A model generated the notes under the pieces. It ran no database searches. It saw only the letters and a program-made list of their open reading frames with translations, and had not been told where the DNA came from. Position numbers and translations under genes: made by a program. Positions 17,550 through 25,393 of a stretch of DNA of 64,000 nt are shown one piece after another (the first letter of the stretch is position 1; each line of letters opens with the position of its first letter). This stretch comes from Paenibacillus sp. 19GGS1-52 (GTDB taxonomy: Bacteria > Bacillota > Bacilli > Paenibacillales > Paenibacillaceae). The stretch covers positions 5,456,001-5,520,000 of the forward strand of contig NZ_CP059724.1 in NCBI RefSeq assembly GCF_022369515.1. Direction: 5' to 3'.

Positions 17550-19469
17550 TTAAGGTTGTTGTGGATTTTCTGCTGTTGCTGCAACCATATCAACAACAAC
17601 TTGCCTATCGTTAGGAGCTATAAGACTAAATGAATCTTTAAAAATGGTTTCAATAATTAGTCTCCAATTAGGTGAAATTGATTCCCAATCCTCAGTCCAA
17701 TGTTCAGTAATATGTTTGTAAGCCTTATATGGCTTCTCATTTGAGGGAGCCGGGTAACCAAGAATGTCCTCAATACAATTTGTCAACATGATTCGATTCT
17801 CTTCTATTCCGACAGCTGCTAAAATCGGCTCATTAAATACCTCTGCTCGTGGAACCCCTTCATCTTTATCATGAATAACAATTGGGTTAATCCCCATTGC
17901 CCTGAGATATTTCACTAGAGCGATTATAGCTGCCTTCCCCCTTGCTTTAACAATCTGCCAATTACATTCTATGTCTTTCTTTACAACAGGTGGCATCCGA
18001 TTGATAGTTTCTCTAAGAACTATATCCTCTGTATCTCCTTCAACGATTAAAACGTTTTTGGAGAAGAACACTCTTGAAATATAGTCATCAATTTTCAGCA
18101 ACATCTTAACGTAAGTCTTATCTTCTCCTTGAAGCTTTTTGAACTCTTCACTGGTATTGAAAGATGTGCATTTCAGTCTTTCAACGTTTAGTTCTCGTTG
18201 CTCTACTGTAAGCGTAGAGTTAGTACGTGAAAGACAATTTAGAATTTGCAGCGGTTTTTTACTTAAATCAATCATATAAGGCGAGTGTGTCGTACAAACA
18301 ATTTGATTATTAGGTGCACTGGCCAATTCATAAATTGTTTCTCTCATTTGTTTAGCTGCATTTGGGTGCAAATATATCTCTGGCTCTTCAAAGCCAATTA
18401 ACAAAGGTCTACTTTGACCTGCCCCCCGTCTATTCTCCCTTATATTTCTATACCTTAACATTGCAAATACTGCTGAACGGATAATACCAGTCCCCTGCAT
18501 ATTCACTCCCGTTGTAATATTGCTGAACATCGAGATTTTAAACTGAGGTTTTATAACTTTATCCGCTTCTGCTAAATTAGTAATTGCCTTAAGACCAGTA
18601 TTCGGAAACACATCGCTAATAGTTCTGTTAAGTTCCAACATCATTTGACCAAATTCGCTTCCCTCATCTTCCGGGTCTAACTCTGCAGCCAATAAATCTA
18701 GATGTAATTGTGCCTGCCTAAAATTAGCAGAGGCATCCCTGACATCATTAAACAAATGCGTTAAAGTGGTATTCAACGCACCGCCCGCTGCAGATAACTC
18801 CTCTATTTTATCTTGAGCCGGTATGAGTAAGAATTTAGGTAACCTTGTTAGTACATTTGCAGGTATTCCACCTGGATTAGTAAACCAAACTTCATTTTGT
18901 TCATCAAAATCGTATAAGTCCTCCAATTGTTTTATAGGTTCATGCTCTTTTTGAGTTAATCTTTTTGTTGAATCTATATGTGCAATTCGCTCTGTTATTC
19001 TCGAAGTGTCTAGACCTGCATCAATATAATCTTGAATCGTCTGGCACTGCCCGAACTCATTTTTCAATGTTTTTGATTGCTCACGCATCTCAATAACACA
19101 GTCAATATTGGGTTTAAATGTCTTTCTATAGATAATTCTATAGTCTTGCTCACCTTCATCATTAATGAAATTGAGCACACGACCTTTAAATCCAATCCAT
19201 CCCTTTGCGTCTTCTGGTATCTCGCGGAATTCAGCTATTAAAGTAATGGTATCCACACCACGAGTATTGACAGTAAGTCCTTCTTCTTGCAGAGCGAAAA
19301 AATCCTCTTCAGTTAGTTTTTTAAAATCATTGAGTAGGATATTCAAAGCAGTTAGTATTGAACTTTTCCCAATATTGTTTTCACCTATTAAGAATGTTGC
19401 ATCCGAAAATAACACCTCTGTTTCCAAATGTCTTCTAAATCCTTCTATTTTTAAGCTATGTAATTTCAT
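17550..19469 (-). CDS. OLD-family ATPase/TOPRIM nuclease
   Basis: The frame extends to 19499, but AGGAGGACAGAGT precedes the ATG at 19467-19469, giving about 639 aa. The N-terminus LHSLKIEGFRR and the Walker A LIGENNIGKSSILTAL are followed by a long helical insertion, then the signature/Walker B region LLIGFEEPEIYLHPNAAKQM and the H-loop CTTHSPYMIDLS. A C-terminal TOPRIM domain has VLIVEGDTEDIVL (catalytic Glu) and IVIHDKDEG (DxD). OLD proteins use ATP binding to gate a metal-dependent DNA nuclease; GajA of Gabija is a relative. No UvrD-like GajB is next to it, so this is not Gabija. Likely role: anti-phage defence. Confidence 0.8.
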   Translation of the reverse strand: MKLHSLKIEGFRRHLETEVLFSDATFLIGENNIGKSSILTALNILLNDFKKLTEEDFFALQEEGLTVNTRGVDTITLIAEFREIPEDAKGWIGFKGRVLNFINDEGEQDYRIIYRKTFKPNIDCVIEMREQSKTLKNEFGQCQTIQDYIDAGLDTSRITERIAHIDSTKRLTQKEHEPIKQLEDLYDFDEQNEVWFTNPGGIPANVLTRLPKFLLIPAQDKIEELSAAGGALNTTLTHLFNDVRDASANFRQAQLHLDLLAAELDPEDEGSEFGQMMLELNRTISDVFPNTGLKAITNLAEADKVIKPQFKISMFSNITTGVNMQGTGIIRSAVFAMLRYRNIRENRRGAGQSRPLLIGFEEPEIYLHPNAAKQMRETIYELASAPNNQIVCTTHSPYMIDLSKKPLQILNCLSRTNSTLTVEQRELNVERLKCTSFNTSEEFKKLQGEDKTYVKMLLKIDDYISRVFFSKNVLIVEGDTEDIVLRETINRMPPVVKKDIECNWQIVKARGKAAIIALVKYLRAMGINPIVIHDKDEGVPRAEVFNEPILAAVGIEENRIMLTNCIEDILGYPAPSNEKPYKAYKHITEHWTEDWESISPNWRLIIETIFKDSFSLIAPNDRQVVVDMVAATAENPQQP

Positions 19470-19572
19470 ACTCTGTCCTCCTCGTAGAATGTTTTCCACT
19501 ATAGGATAGAGTTCGACAATTTATTTCATAATCCTCCATAATAAGTATATTCACGATACATCTTACTTAAAA

Positions 19573-19710
19573 AGACCAAGCTTGTCCCACTTAAACTTTC
19601 CCATCCACTAAAACCTATTTACTGTTCCTTAACAGAACAAACTGATGCTGCCTACCCATCTTTTTAAGCACTAAGTGTTCCGAAAAGATAACGATTTTAC
19701 GCTGGAATTA
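19573..19710 (-). repeat. Copy 2 of the linker repeat after a broken sigK
   Basis: About 138 bp closely matching 23412-23551. It starts at CCAGCGTAAAATCG next to a broken sigK copy and ends, on the minus strand, in a hairpin around GTGGGACAAGC with a T-run. In this copy the stem has weakened (TTTAAG against CTTGGT). It marks the same junction in both sigK-derived islands. Confidence 0.8.
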
Positions 19711-19880
19711 GCAGGTTTCGTGCTTTGGCATCTCCCTCGGCCATCATCCCTAAGTATTTGCTCTCATCCTGCTCCGATAGGGGCTGGGGAAAAGCGTTGT
19801 TCCTTACGTAGGATACCAGTTCAGCAGCGCAATCGTGCTTATGATTCCAGGCAACTTGGCACCCTCCCCCCCGCACATAG
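19711..19880 (-). pseudogene. sigK: Degenerate 5' fragment of sigK (copy 2)
   Basis: About 170 bp that aligns with the first 50-odd codons and start region of the intact sigK, including the stretch encoding EQ(D/E)ESKYLGMMAEGDAK. It has many substitutions and a deletion of about 19 bp after the pro-sequence that shifts the frame. The homology ends in the leader near 19880, so the promoter block is missing. Downstream it joins the linker repeat. It is older than the copy at 23.6 kb, to judge by divergence. Confidence 0.85.
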
Positions 19881-19891
19881 GTACAAGCTCA

Positions 19892-20734
19892 TCATTCTGC
19901 TCCTCCATAACACATGTCATTTAACCAAACCTTTATAATTTTCGCTTTTTTGCGTTCATACGGATACCCCAGTGCATTATTCACAAAAGTACAGCCATCT
20001 TTCTCGTAAGCACCATAATAAGGATGACAATGTCCAAAGCACCATGTCTTCCCGTGTAACCGGGGTAACCATGCTGCACCATCAAAGAAATAGAAGCTTT
20101 GTATAATATCCTCCTGATGTTTCAGCGGAAGTTGACTCCAGTCTGGTCCCATATGAGTGACAATAACATCGCTTTTATCGATAATGGGGTCAAGAAGCTC
20201 CCACTCCTGCTGGAAATCAGGTGTTTCCGTAATATAATTTATATCGTTCATTCTTGTCCGCCATACCTCATGAATCCATTTGAACTTCTTCTTCAGTACT
20301 TGTATGCCATAGCTATAGTCGTACCACATCCCGGTGCCACCGAATGTAATTCCATCGATCTGTAAGGTCTGCCCTTCAAGCACATAAACACTGGGTATTT
20401 CTGCTGCCAAATCTTTCATATGGAGCCAACGTAACTGCGAAGAGTTCTGATACAATGCCTTTTGACTATTAGAGATTAAGTATAGATCATGATTTCCCCG
20501 GACGAAAATGATATGATGATAGTATTCTTTTAAAACTCCCAGCATTAGTGCATTCTGTTTATTGTAATGACCCAGATCACCGGCAATAACAAGTGTGCTG
20601 GAAGGATCATCAGGAAGAATGCCCTTTACAAACCGGTTAATACGCCACTCTAACCGGTGCACATTGGTATTACTCACATAAAAGTCCAAATGGACATCCG
20701 AAATCAGATCAAATGTTTTACCTCCCGGTATCAT
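19892..20734 (-). CDS. Calcineurin-like metallophosphoesterase, 280 aa
   Basis: The metal-binding motifs occur in family order: DLISDVHLD (10-17), LVIAGDLG (near 50), FVRGNHDLY (near 78), VTHMGPD (near 192) and FGHCHPYYGAY (near 232). This defines the fold of dinuclear-metal phosphoesterases. Substrates range from nucleotides to phosphoproteins and nucleic acids, and the sequence does not tell which. The start is ATG behind GGAGGCGATATC. It is the last gene of island B, 84 bp after a second, smaller phosphoesterase, and its stop lies 12 bp from the broken sigK copy. Two unlike phosphoesterases side by side suggest a nucleotide- or RNA-processing role, which is inference. Confidence 0.8.
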   Translation of the reverse strand: MIPGGKTFDLISDVHLDFYVSNTNVHRLEWRINRFVKGILPDDPSSTLVIAGDLGHYNKQNALMLGVLKEYYHHIIFVRGNHDLYLISNSQKALYQNSSQLRWLHMKDLAAEIPSVYVLEGQTLQIDGITFGGTGMWYDYSYGIQVLKKKFKWIHEVWRTRMNDINYITETPDFQQEWELLDPIIDKSDVIVTHMGPDWSQLPLKHQEDIIQSFYFFDGAAWLPRLHGKTWCFGHCHPYYGAYEKDGCTFVNNALGYPYERKKAKIIKVWLNDMCYGGAE

Positions 20735-20818
20735 GATATCGCCTCCGAAACTCGTTATTATTGCTAATTAATTGGGCTAAAGTAACAGGAAAGAAAAAGT
20801 TAATATCCACACCTGCAT

Positions 20819-21274
20819 TTAACATTCTCTCTTCCTCCAGATACTGTTGAACACCGGGCTTTGCGTGCTATTATGGATGTGCCCAAATATATGAATACTG
20901 CCTTGATAATATCTCGCCCATTCCCCAATAGGATAATGAAAGAGAATAATATGCTTATCCTCGTCGTTAGTTTCAAGATATGTACTCACACTCTCAAAGT
21001 ATTTCTCCACATCCACTTTTTGGGTCCATTGCTCATGGTTACCTCGTATTAAGTGCTTTCTCCCTTTAAGCTGGTCTAAATAATAGCCTGGAGTGTTACT
21101 GCTTCTAAAAAGAAAATCGCCGATAATATACACCTGATCTTCTGATTCCACCACACTATTCCAGTTACAGATCAGTGATTGGTCCATCTCTTCAATGGAA
21201 GCAAATGGACGATTGCTATGCTTAATAACATTCTCGTGCCCGAAATGAGGGTCCGCTATATAAAATTTACGCAT
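20819..21274 (-). CDS. Small metallophosphoesterase, about 151 aa
   Basis: Motifs: YIADPHFGHENVIKHSNRPF at the start, YIIGDFLFR, HLIRGNHEQWT, ILFHYPIGEW and IHIFGHIHNS. This is the compact family often encoded by phages and mobile elements. The frame opens at 21280; I prefer the second ATG (21272-21274), which lies about 9 nt from GAGGGG. The last residues (NSIWRKREC) are slightly shorter than the usual family end. It is probably in an operon with the 180-aa gene upstream and the 280-aa phosphoesterase downstream. Substrate unknown. Confidence 0.8.
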   Translation of the reverse strand: MRKFYIADPHFGHENVIKHSNRPFASIEEMDQSLICNWNSVVESEDQVYIIGDFLFRSSNTPGYYLDQLKGRKHLIRGNHEQWTQKVDVEKYFESVSTYLETNDEDKHIILFHYPIGEWARYYQGSIHIFGHIHNSTQSPVFNSIWRKREC

Positions 21275-21315
21275 TACCATCTGCCCCTCTCATATGAAAA
21301 CACTACCACTATATC

Positions 21316-21858
21316 CTATAAAGTAATTAGTTTGGGTTCTTCGGCCGGTTGATCTATTGTAAGCGGATATTTATATGACTCTCCAAATCTGTCATAGTTC
21401 GTTCTAATGATAGTTCTCTTCTGTTTACGTACTAATCTATATACTCTACCTTCGATGACATAGTCCCGTCCTGCCTCCGGTTTGAGAAATGAGCATGCAT
21501 AAATAGTATTTTTATTTAATGAATAACCTTTAGAATTATACCCCTTTGCGATTGATGAGAGTGAAATACTCCTATTCATAACCAGCACTCCCTTCTGCAT
21601 CATCCCAGCTAAACATGCCACGATAAAATCCTTATTTCCGCCTTTAATCCCAGATTTGACGATTACTTTATCCCGATTTTGCATCCACCACCGCTTATTC
21701 TCTGTCGCAATATGTGACTGGTCCTTTTTCAAGAAATTAGCCTGTACGGAGCTTAACACAATAGATAATGATTGTACTTCCTCATTTCCGAATAAATTAC
21801 TAAATCTGATCCCTTTAATATGTTCCATGTCCATAAATACAATTGTTTCTGTTGTCAT
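21316..21858 (-). CDS. Hypothetical protein of island B
   Basis: 180 aa, ATG behind AGAGGAGAGGTTATTATC. It starts TTETIVFMDMEHIKGIRF, a hydrophobic strand ending in two acidic residues that recalls the opening of PIN/NYN nuclease folds, but the remaining acidic positions are not clear. The C-terminal third is basic (VRKQKRTIIRTNYDRF). No signal peptide. It lies 35 bp upstream of the small phosphoesterase and probably shares its transcript. I do not assign a function. Confidence 0.5.
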   Translation of the reverse strand: MTTETIVFMDMEHIKGIRFSNLFGNEEVQSLSIVLSSVQANFLKKDQSHIATENKRWWMQNRDKVIVKSGIKGGNKDFIVACLAGMMQKGVLVMNRSISLSSIAKGYNSKGYSLNKNTIYACSFLKPEAGRDYVIEGRVYRLVRKQKRTIIRTNYDRFGESYKYPLTIDQPAEEPKLITL

Positions 21859-22004
21859 GATAATAACCTCTCCTCTTCACTTTATTGTGATTGTTGCTGG
21901 CTAAGTCCGATTCATAAACACAGTATACAGACCCGCAACCTACTCTTGGGAAGAGGGTTTTTGAAATAATTCACAAGAAATTTATCAGCAATGCTGAATA
22001 CAAA

Positions 22005-22046
22005 AAGGCGACAGCCTTCCGGATTACTGCGGGAGTGAATCGCCTT
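22005..22046 (-). terminator. Terminator of the 324-aa gene
   Basis: AAGGCGA (22005-22011) pairs with TCGCCTT (22040-22046), with further pairing inside. On the minus strand the stem is followed by TTTTTG. It lies 20 bp past the stop of the 22067-23041 gene. Confidence 0.8.
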
Positions 22047-22066
22047 AATCATTACTACTAGAAGTT

Positions 22067-23041
22067 TTATTTTTTGCCGTTTCGTGTTCTGCCTGCCCCG
22101 CTTTCTAACTGTTCAGGCTGATTCTTCAAAAGAACAGGTGGCGGCTGTAAGCCAAACTTCTCTTCAGCCACTTTTTTAATTTCTTCAATTGGAATGCTGG
22201 AGAGTGAATATTCAAAATCCTTGTCAGACAAATACTCATTCAGTAAGTAAACTGAGCAAGATTTAATTTTTATGTAGTTTTTTTCAAGGTATGTATTATA
22301 AATTTTATTATATGCTTCAGCGGAAAGCCCTTGACGAAGATCATTAATATATGCTTCAAATGCTTCTCCACTAAGAGTTCCTTCCAATACAGCTTTTTTC
22401 TTATAATCGTTCAAAATCTCACTGTTATTACCCAGTACCATCGACAGTACATGGTCATTACATTGATCCAGAAATAATGTTGCTAATAACTCCTCGTCAT
22501 ATAGCAGAGTGCTCATGTTCCCCGCCGGATAGGTCTGATTTAATGATTTCTCCATTAATATTTGGAAATAGGCGAGATTTTCCGACTTGAATTTTCCCTT
22601 TATAAACTCCGGATATACTTTTTGTGAGTCAGCAAAGCTGTGAAAGCCTAATACGTTCATCTCCTCTATTTGCTTATCCACAATAGTGCTCAATTGTTCT
22701 ATTCGCTTATTAACCTCACTATTAAAACGTTTCAATAGACCATAAGCCATATCACTCAAAAATATATCATTATCCTTGTACATCTCATTAACAAACTTAT
22801 CAATAATATCATTGAGACCTAACTCCGCAAGTAAATAAAAGCTGTTATATTGCTCATATAACTCCAGCCAGTTCACCTGTTCAAACCACTTTTTTCCATA
22901 CCGTTCCCTTTCAGTTTCCAAGCGTTTAATGATTACGTTTTTCCGGTGATCATAATACTTATCAATTTCCAAGTGGAATAGTTTAGACCAACTCTCGTTA
23001 CTTTCAGCATTTATATATTGTTTTTTTGGCTTCAGAAACAC
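22067..23041 (-). CDS. Helical protein, likely C-terminal part of a frameshifted gene
   Basis: 324 aa counted from an ATG at 23039-23041 that has no ribosome-binding site and lies inside the preceding gene. The protein is long, helical and charged, with heptad-like segments (NKRIEQLSTIVDKQIEEMN), and ends in a Gly/Arg/Lys tail. No enzymatic motif is seen. The upstream 98-aa frame ends 38 bp inside it. Removing one A from an A7 run would join them into one protein of about 410 aa reading SEAKKQYINAES across the junction. I think this is the C-terminal part of that protein. Function unknown. Confidence 0.55.
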   Translation of the reverse strand: MFLKPKKQYINAESNESWSKLFHLEIDKYYDHRKNVIIKRLETERERYGKKWFEQVNWLELYEQYNSFYLLAELGLNDIIDKFVNEMYKDNDIFLSDMAYGLLKRFNSEVNKRIEQLSTIVDKQIEEMNVLGFHSFADSQKVYPEFIKGKFKSENLAYFQILMEKSLNQTYPAGNMSTLLYDEELLATLFLDQCNDHVLSMVLGNNSEILNDYKKKAVLEGTLSGEAFEAYINDLRQGLSAEAYNKIYNTYLEKNYIKIKSCSVYLLNEYLSDKDFEYSLSSIPIEEIKKVAEEKFGLQPPPVLLKNQPEQLESGAGRTRNGKK

Positions 23042-23300
23042 CTAATATATCTCTTACCCGCGCATCCTTTATTCCCAAAAAATCCTTCAACAGACGCACC
23101 TTAGCGATAATTCGCGCTTCTTTTTCACCAAATAATATTTTTCCGGATTCATTTTTGTTTACCTTAAAGTATTTAGCTTTCTCTACATATTCTCTATCAA
23201 TTCCTTGTCTAGTAATATCTACCCCGTATCTCATTAAAAATTTCGCAAGCTGCTCCGAGCTCATTCCTTCATTTTCTATGTGTTTTTCCACACCATTCAT
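23004..23300 (-). CDS. N-terminal DNA-binding-like part of the frameshifted gene
   Basis: 98 aa starting MNGVEKHIENEGMSSEQLAK. The sequence QLAKFLMRYGVDITRQGIDR, then a Lys-rich stretch, then IAKVRLLKDFLGIKDARVRD, resembles a MerR-like or winged-helix DNA-binding module, though not strongly. It ends soon after an A7 run (GCC AAA AAA ACA), where the next frame continues as a long helical domain. Either a one-base insertion has inactivated the gene, or slippage at the run makes a full-length product at low level. Confidence 0.5.
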   Translation of the reverse strand: MNGVEKHIENEGMSSEQLAKFLMRYGVDITRQGIDREYVEKAKYFKVNKNESGKILFGEKEARIIAKVRLLKDFLGIKDARVRDILGVSEAKKTIYKC

Positions 23301-23411
23301 CCTTTCTCAAAGTGCATTGGAAATATTCCAACATGCTCATTTCATATTTTTATTCTACTAGAATGTAACCTGGTTACCGCAACTCTTTCATACTTAATTT
23401 ATGAAATTGAC

Positions 23412-23551
23412 GCAAAAAGCCCAAGCTTGTCCCACTTGAGCTTTCCCATCCACTTAAATCTATTTATTGTTCTTTAACAGTACAAACTGATTTTGCCTAC
23501 CCATCTTTTTAAGCACTAACTGTTCCGAAAATATAACGATTTTACGCTGGA
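23412..23551 (-). repeat. Copy 1 of the linker repeat after a broken sigK
   Basis: About 140 bp repeated at 19573-19710. On the minus strand it runs from CCAGCGTAAAATCG to AAAGCTCAAG-TGGGACAAG-CTTGGGCTTT plus T's, which is a good terminator hairpin. It follows the truncated sigK copy, so transcripts from that copy would end here. Confidence 0.8.
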
Positions 23552-23557
23552 GTTTGT

Positions 23558-23767
23558 TCACAACGTCTTCACTATATGGGCGACTAATCTCAAGTTATGT
23601 TCAATCAGCAAATTCCGGGCCTTAGCATCCCCCTCAGCCATCATCCCTAAGTATTTGCTTTCCTCCTGCTCCGTGAGCGGCTGTGGAAAAGCATTATTCC
23701 TTACGTAAGATACCAGCAGCGTCAGTTCTTTGATCAGCAGCGCAATCGTGCTTATAATTCCTGGCAA
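23558..23767 (-). pseudogene. sigK: Truncated sigK, first 67 codons
   Basis: The 69-aa frame equals intact SigK through residue 67 (LRLVAHIVK), then reads TL-stop. The TTG start, ribosome-binding site and roughly 110 bp of upstream DNA, including CATACAATA at 23834-23842, are conserved too. It would encode only the pro-sequence and part of region 2. The loss of homology just after codon 67 gives the likely insertion point of the island. I read it as the original 5' half of sigK, displaced by integration of an element that supplied a new 5' half. Confidence 0.9.
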
Positions 23768-23946
23768 CTTGGCGACACCTCCCGCACATGTACAATGAAA
23801 CCGGCCGTTTGCTTTACGGGTTCATGGTCATTTTATTGTATGTGGGCAGGAGCCTATAAGTGCCTGTACGGGGAAATTGTACGAGGCATAAACGAAGAAT
23901 ACTGTATTAATCATCTTCTACTACATCTATGTAAATCCCACCCCCT

Positions 23947-24735
23947 TTATAAACCCAAAGGATGGACCCATCTGACATCGCTATCCTTAAGCTTCGGAAT
24001 CCAACCGTTTGGAGGCGCTTGATCTGAGACGATAATATGCACATCGTGTAGATCAACAATTTTGGCTAATGTTCGTTTAGCGATTTTTGACTCATCCGCA
24101 ACTACTATCACGGTCTCTGAACAACGAATTAATTCCCTTGTGAGTACTGCTTGCTCGTAGTCGTAGCTTGTAATCCCATACTCTAAGGAAACACCATCAA
24201 CAGAAATAAAGGCTTTATTGACATAGAAATCTTCCATAATTTTCTCAGCAATTGGACCCGATACCCGCAGATGTTTCACGTTGACTTCCCCGCCTATCAA
24301 AATAATCTTACCGTCGAAGGACCCGCGTTTTTTATGTTCGATAAGTAACATAAGCGCGGGGATAGAGTTGGTCAATATCGTTATATTATGCTTGCCCTCT
24401 AAGAAATGAATGATTTGCAGCGCAGTACTTCCTTCATCTACTATGATCACATCATTGTCATCAATTAACTCCGCGGCCAGAGACCCAATCTTGCTCTTGG
24501 CCTCTGCGTTAATTAATTCTCTTTCATACAGCGGAGGCTCAATTTCTACTTTAAACTTAACCGCACCGCCATATATTTTTTTTAATTTATTTTCTTTTTC
24601 CAGCTCATCGAGATCCCTGCGGATCGTTTCCGTTGTAACTTCAAACAGCAAAGCGAGCTCGCGCGCGATCACTTTCCCCTTCTCATTCAACAGCGTCATA
24701 ATACTTATTTTTCTGTCTTCACCCGCTAGCGACAC
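23947..24735 (-). CDS. DeoR-family transcriptional regulator
   Basis: 262 aa, GTG start behind AAGGAGGGACCCAG. The N-terminal winged helix-turn-helix reads VIARELALLFEVTTETIRRDLDEL, the DeoR hallmark. The C-terminal DeoRC/ISOCOT sensor domain has IIVDEGSTALQIIHFL, ITILTNSIPALML, LIGGEV and ISVDGVS, the phosphosugar-binding loops in this family. It overlaps the 224-aa gene by 17 bp and is last in the phosphonate gene group, so it probably controls that group. Repeats of TTGTTGTTTT at 29846-29900 and 36521-36551 are candidate operators. The ligand is probably a phosphorylated intermediate; this is inference. Confidence 0.88.
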   Translation of the reverse strand: MSLAGEDRKISIMTLLNEKGKVIARELALLFEVTTETIRRDLDELEKENKLKKIYGGAVKFKVEIEPPLYERELINAEAKSKIGSLAAELIDDNDVIIVDEGSTALQIIHFLEGKHNITILTNSIPALMLLIEHKKRGSFDGKIILIGGEVNVKHLRVSGPIAEKIMEDFYVNKAFISVDGVSLEYGITSYDYEQAVLTRELIRCSETVIVVADESKIAKRTLAKIVDLHDVHIIVSDQAPPNGWIPKLKDSDVRWVHPLGL

Positions 24736-25393
24736 CTGGGTCCCTCCTTAACTCACCTATTCTGGCCTTAATACGTTCTGGAATTTCATTATACAGCTCG
24801 TTCCATGTAGTATACAGATTATACGGGATAGAGTAACGTACAAATTTCATTGATGGCCTAAACCTACGCCCCTGTAAATAACTAGTAACCATTGTATTGA
24901 TTTCGTCATTGGTTTCAAAGACACCTTTAAAGATTCCAGGTACAAGCAAACCTCCATCCCCCGCTTCTTCATAAGCTGCACTGTACAAGTTTGGCACTAA
25001 TTCCATAAGTTCGATCATTGGAGCGAAGGCGTGTTTACCAGGTTGCGAATAGAGCCTTACATGCGTATTATGCTCCAGATTGCTGCGATCTTTCAGTAAA
25101 GCCTTAAAGTACCAGCCATGAAAGCTAGCCTCTGCGTCCACAACAGAACCATCTTTGCCTATGTACACCCAGACATGTTCCAATTCATATAAATGGCCGA
25201 TATCATAGTCAAAATAGATCGCATACTCAATGACATAATCGGTCATTTCATTAGTAAATTCGATATACCGATCTGTGACGGAAGGTGAATTTCCGGGTTC
25301 TCTAAATAGGGTAACACCAATTCGCACGGGAAAAAACGGCTCATTCGCATCAAAGTAAATAGATGGACTATAAGTGGCCCAATTCATACTCAT
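24719..25393 (-). CDS. Unknown protein of the phosphonate operon (Vps62-like?)
   Basis: 224 aa, no signal peptide. It starts at an ATG that overlaps the ATPase stop codon as TAATG, so it is translationally coupled. The section YAIYFDYDIGHLYELEHVWV followed by AEASFHGWYF, and later GKHAFAP, resembles a poorly studied family related to Vps62/DUF946, whose conserved His, Asp and Glu residues could bind a metal. I hold that match loosely. Its place between transporter ATPase and regulator suggests a role in handling the imported compound. No reaction can be assigned. Confidence 0.6.
   Translation of the reverse strand: MSMNWATYSPSIYFDANEPFFPVRIGVTLFREPGNSPSVTDRYIEFTNEMTDYVIEYAIYFDYDIGHLYELEHVWVYIGKDGSVVDAEASFHGWYFKALLKDRSNLEHNTHVRLYSQPGKHAFAPMIELMELVPNLYSAAYEEAGDGGLLVPGIFKGVFETNDEINTMVTSYLQGRRFRPSMKFVRYSIPYNLYTTWNELYNEIPERIKARIGELRRDPGVASG

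Noticed and set aside
17550..19469. Gabija defence system
   Set aside because: The OLD-like protein fits GajA only in general; no UvrD-type GajB helicase is adjacent.
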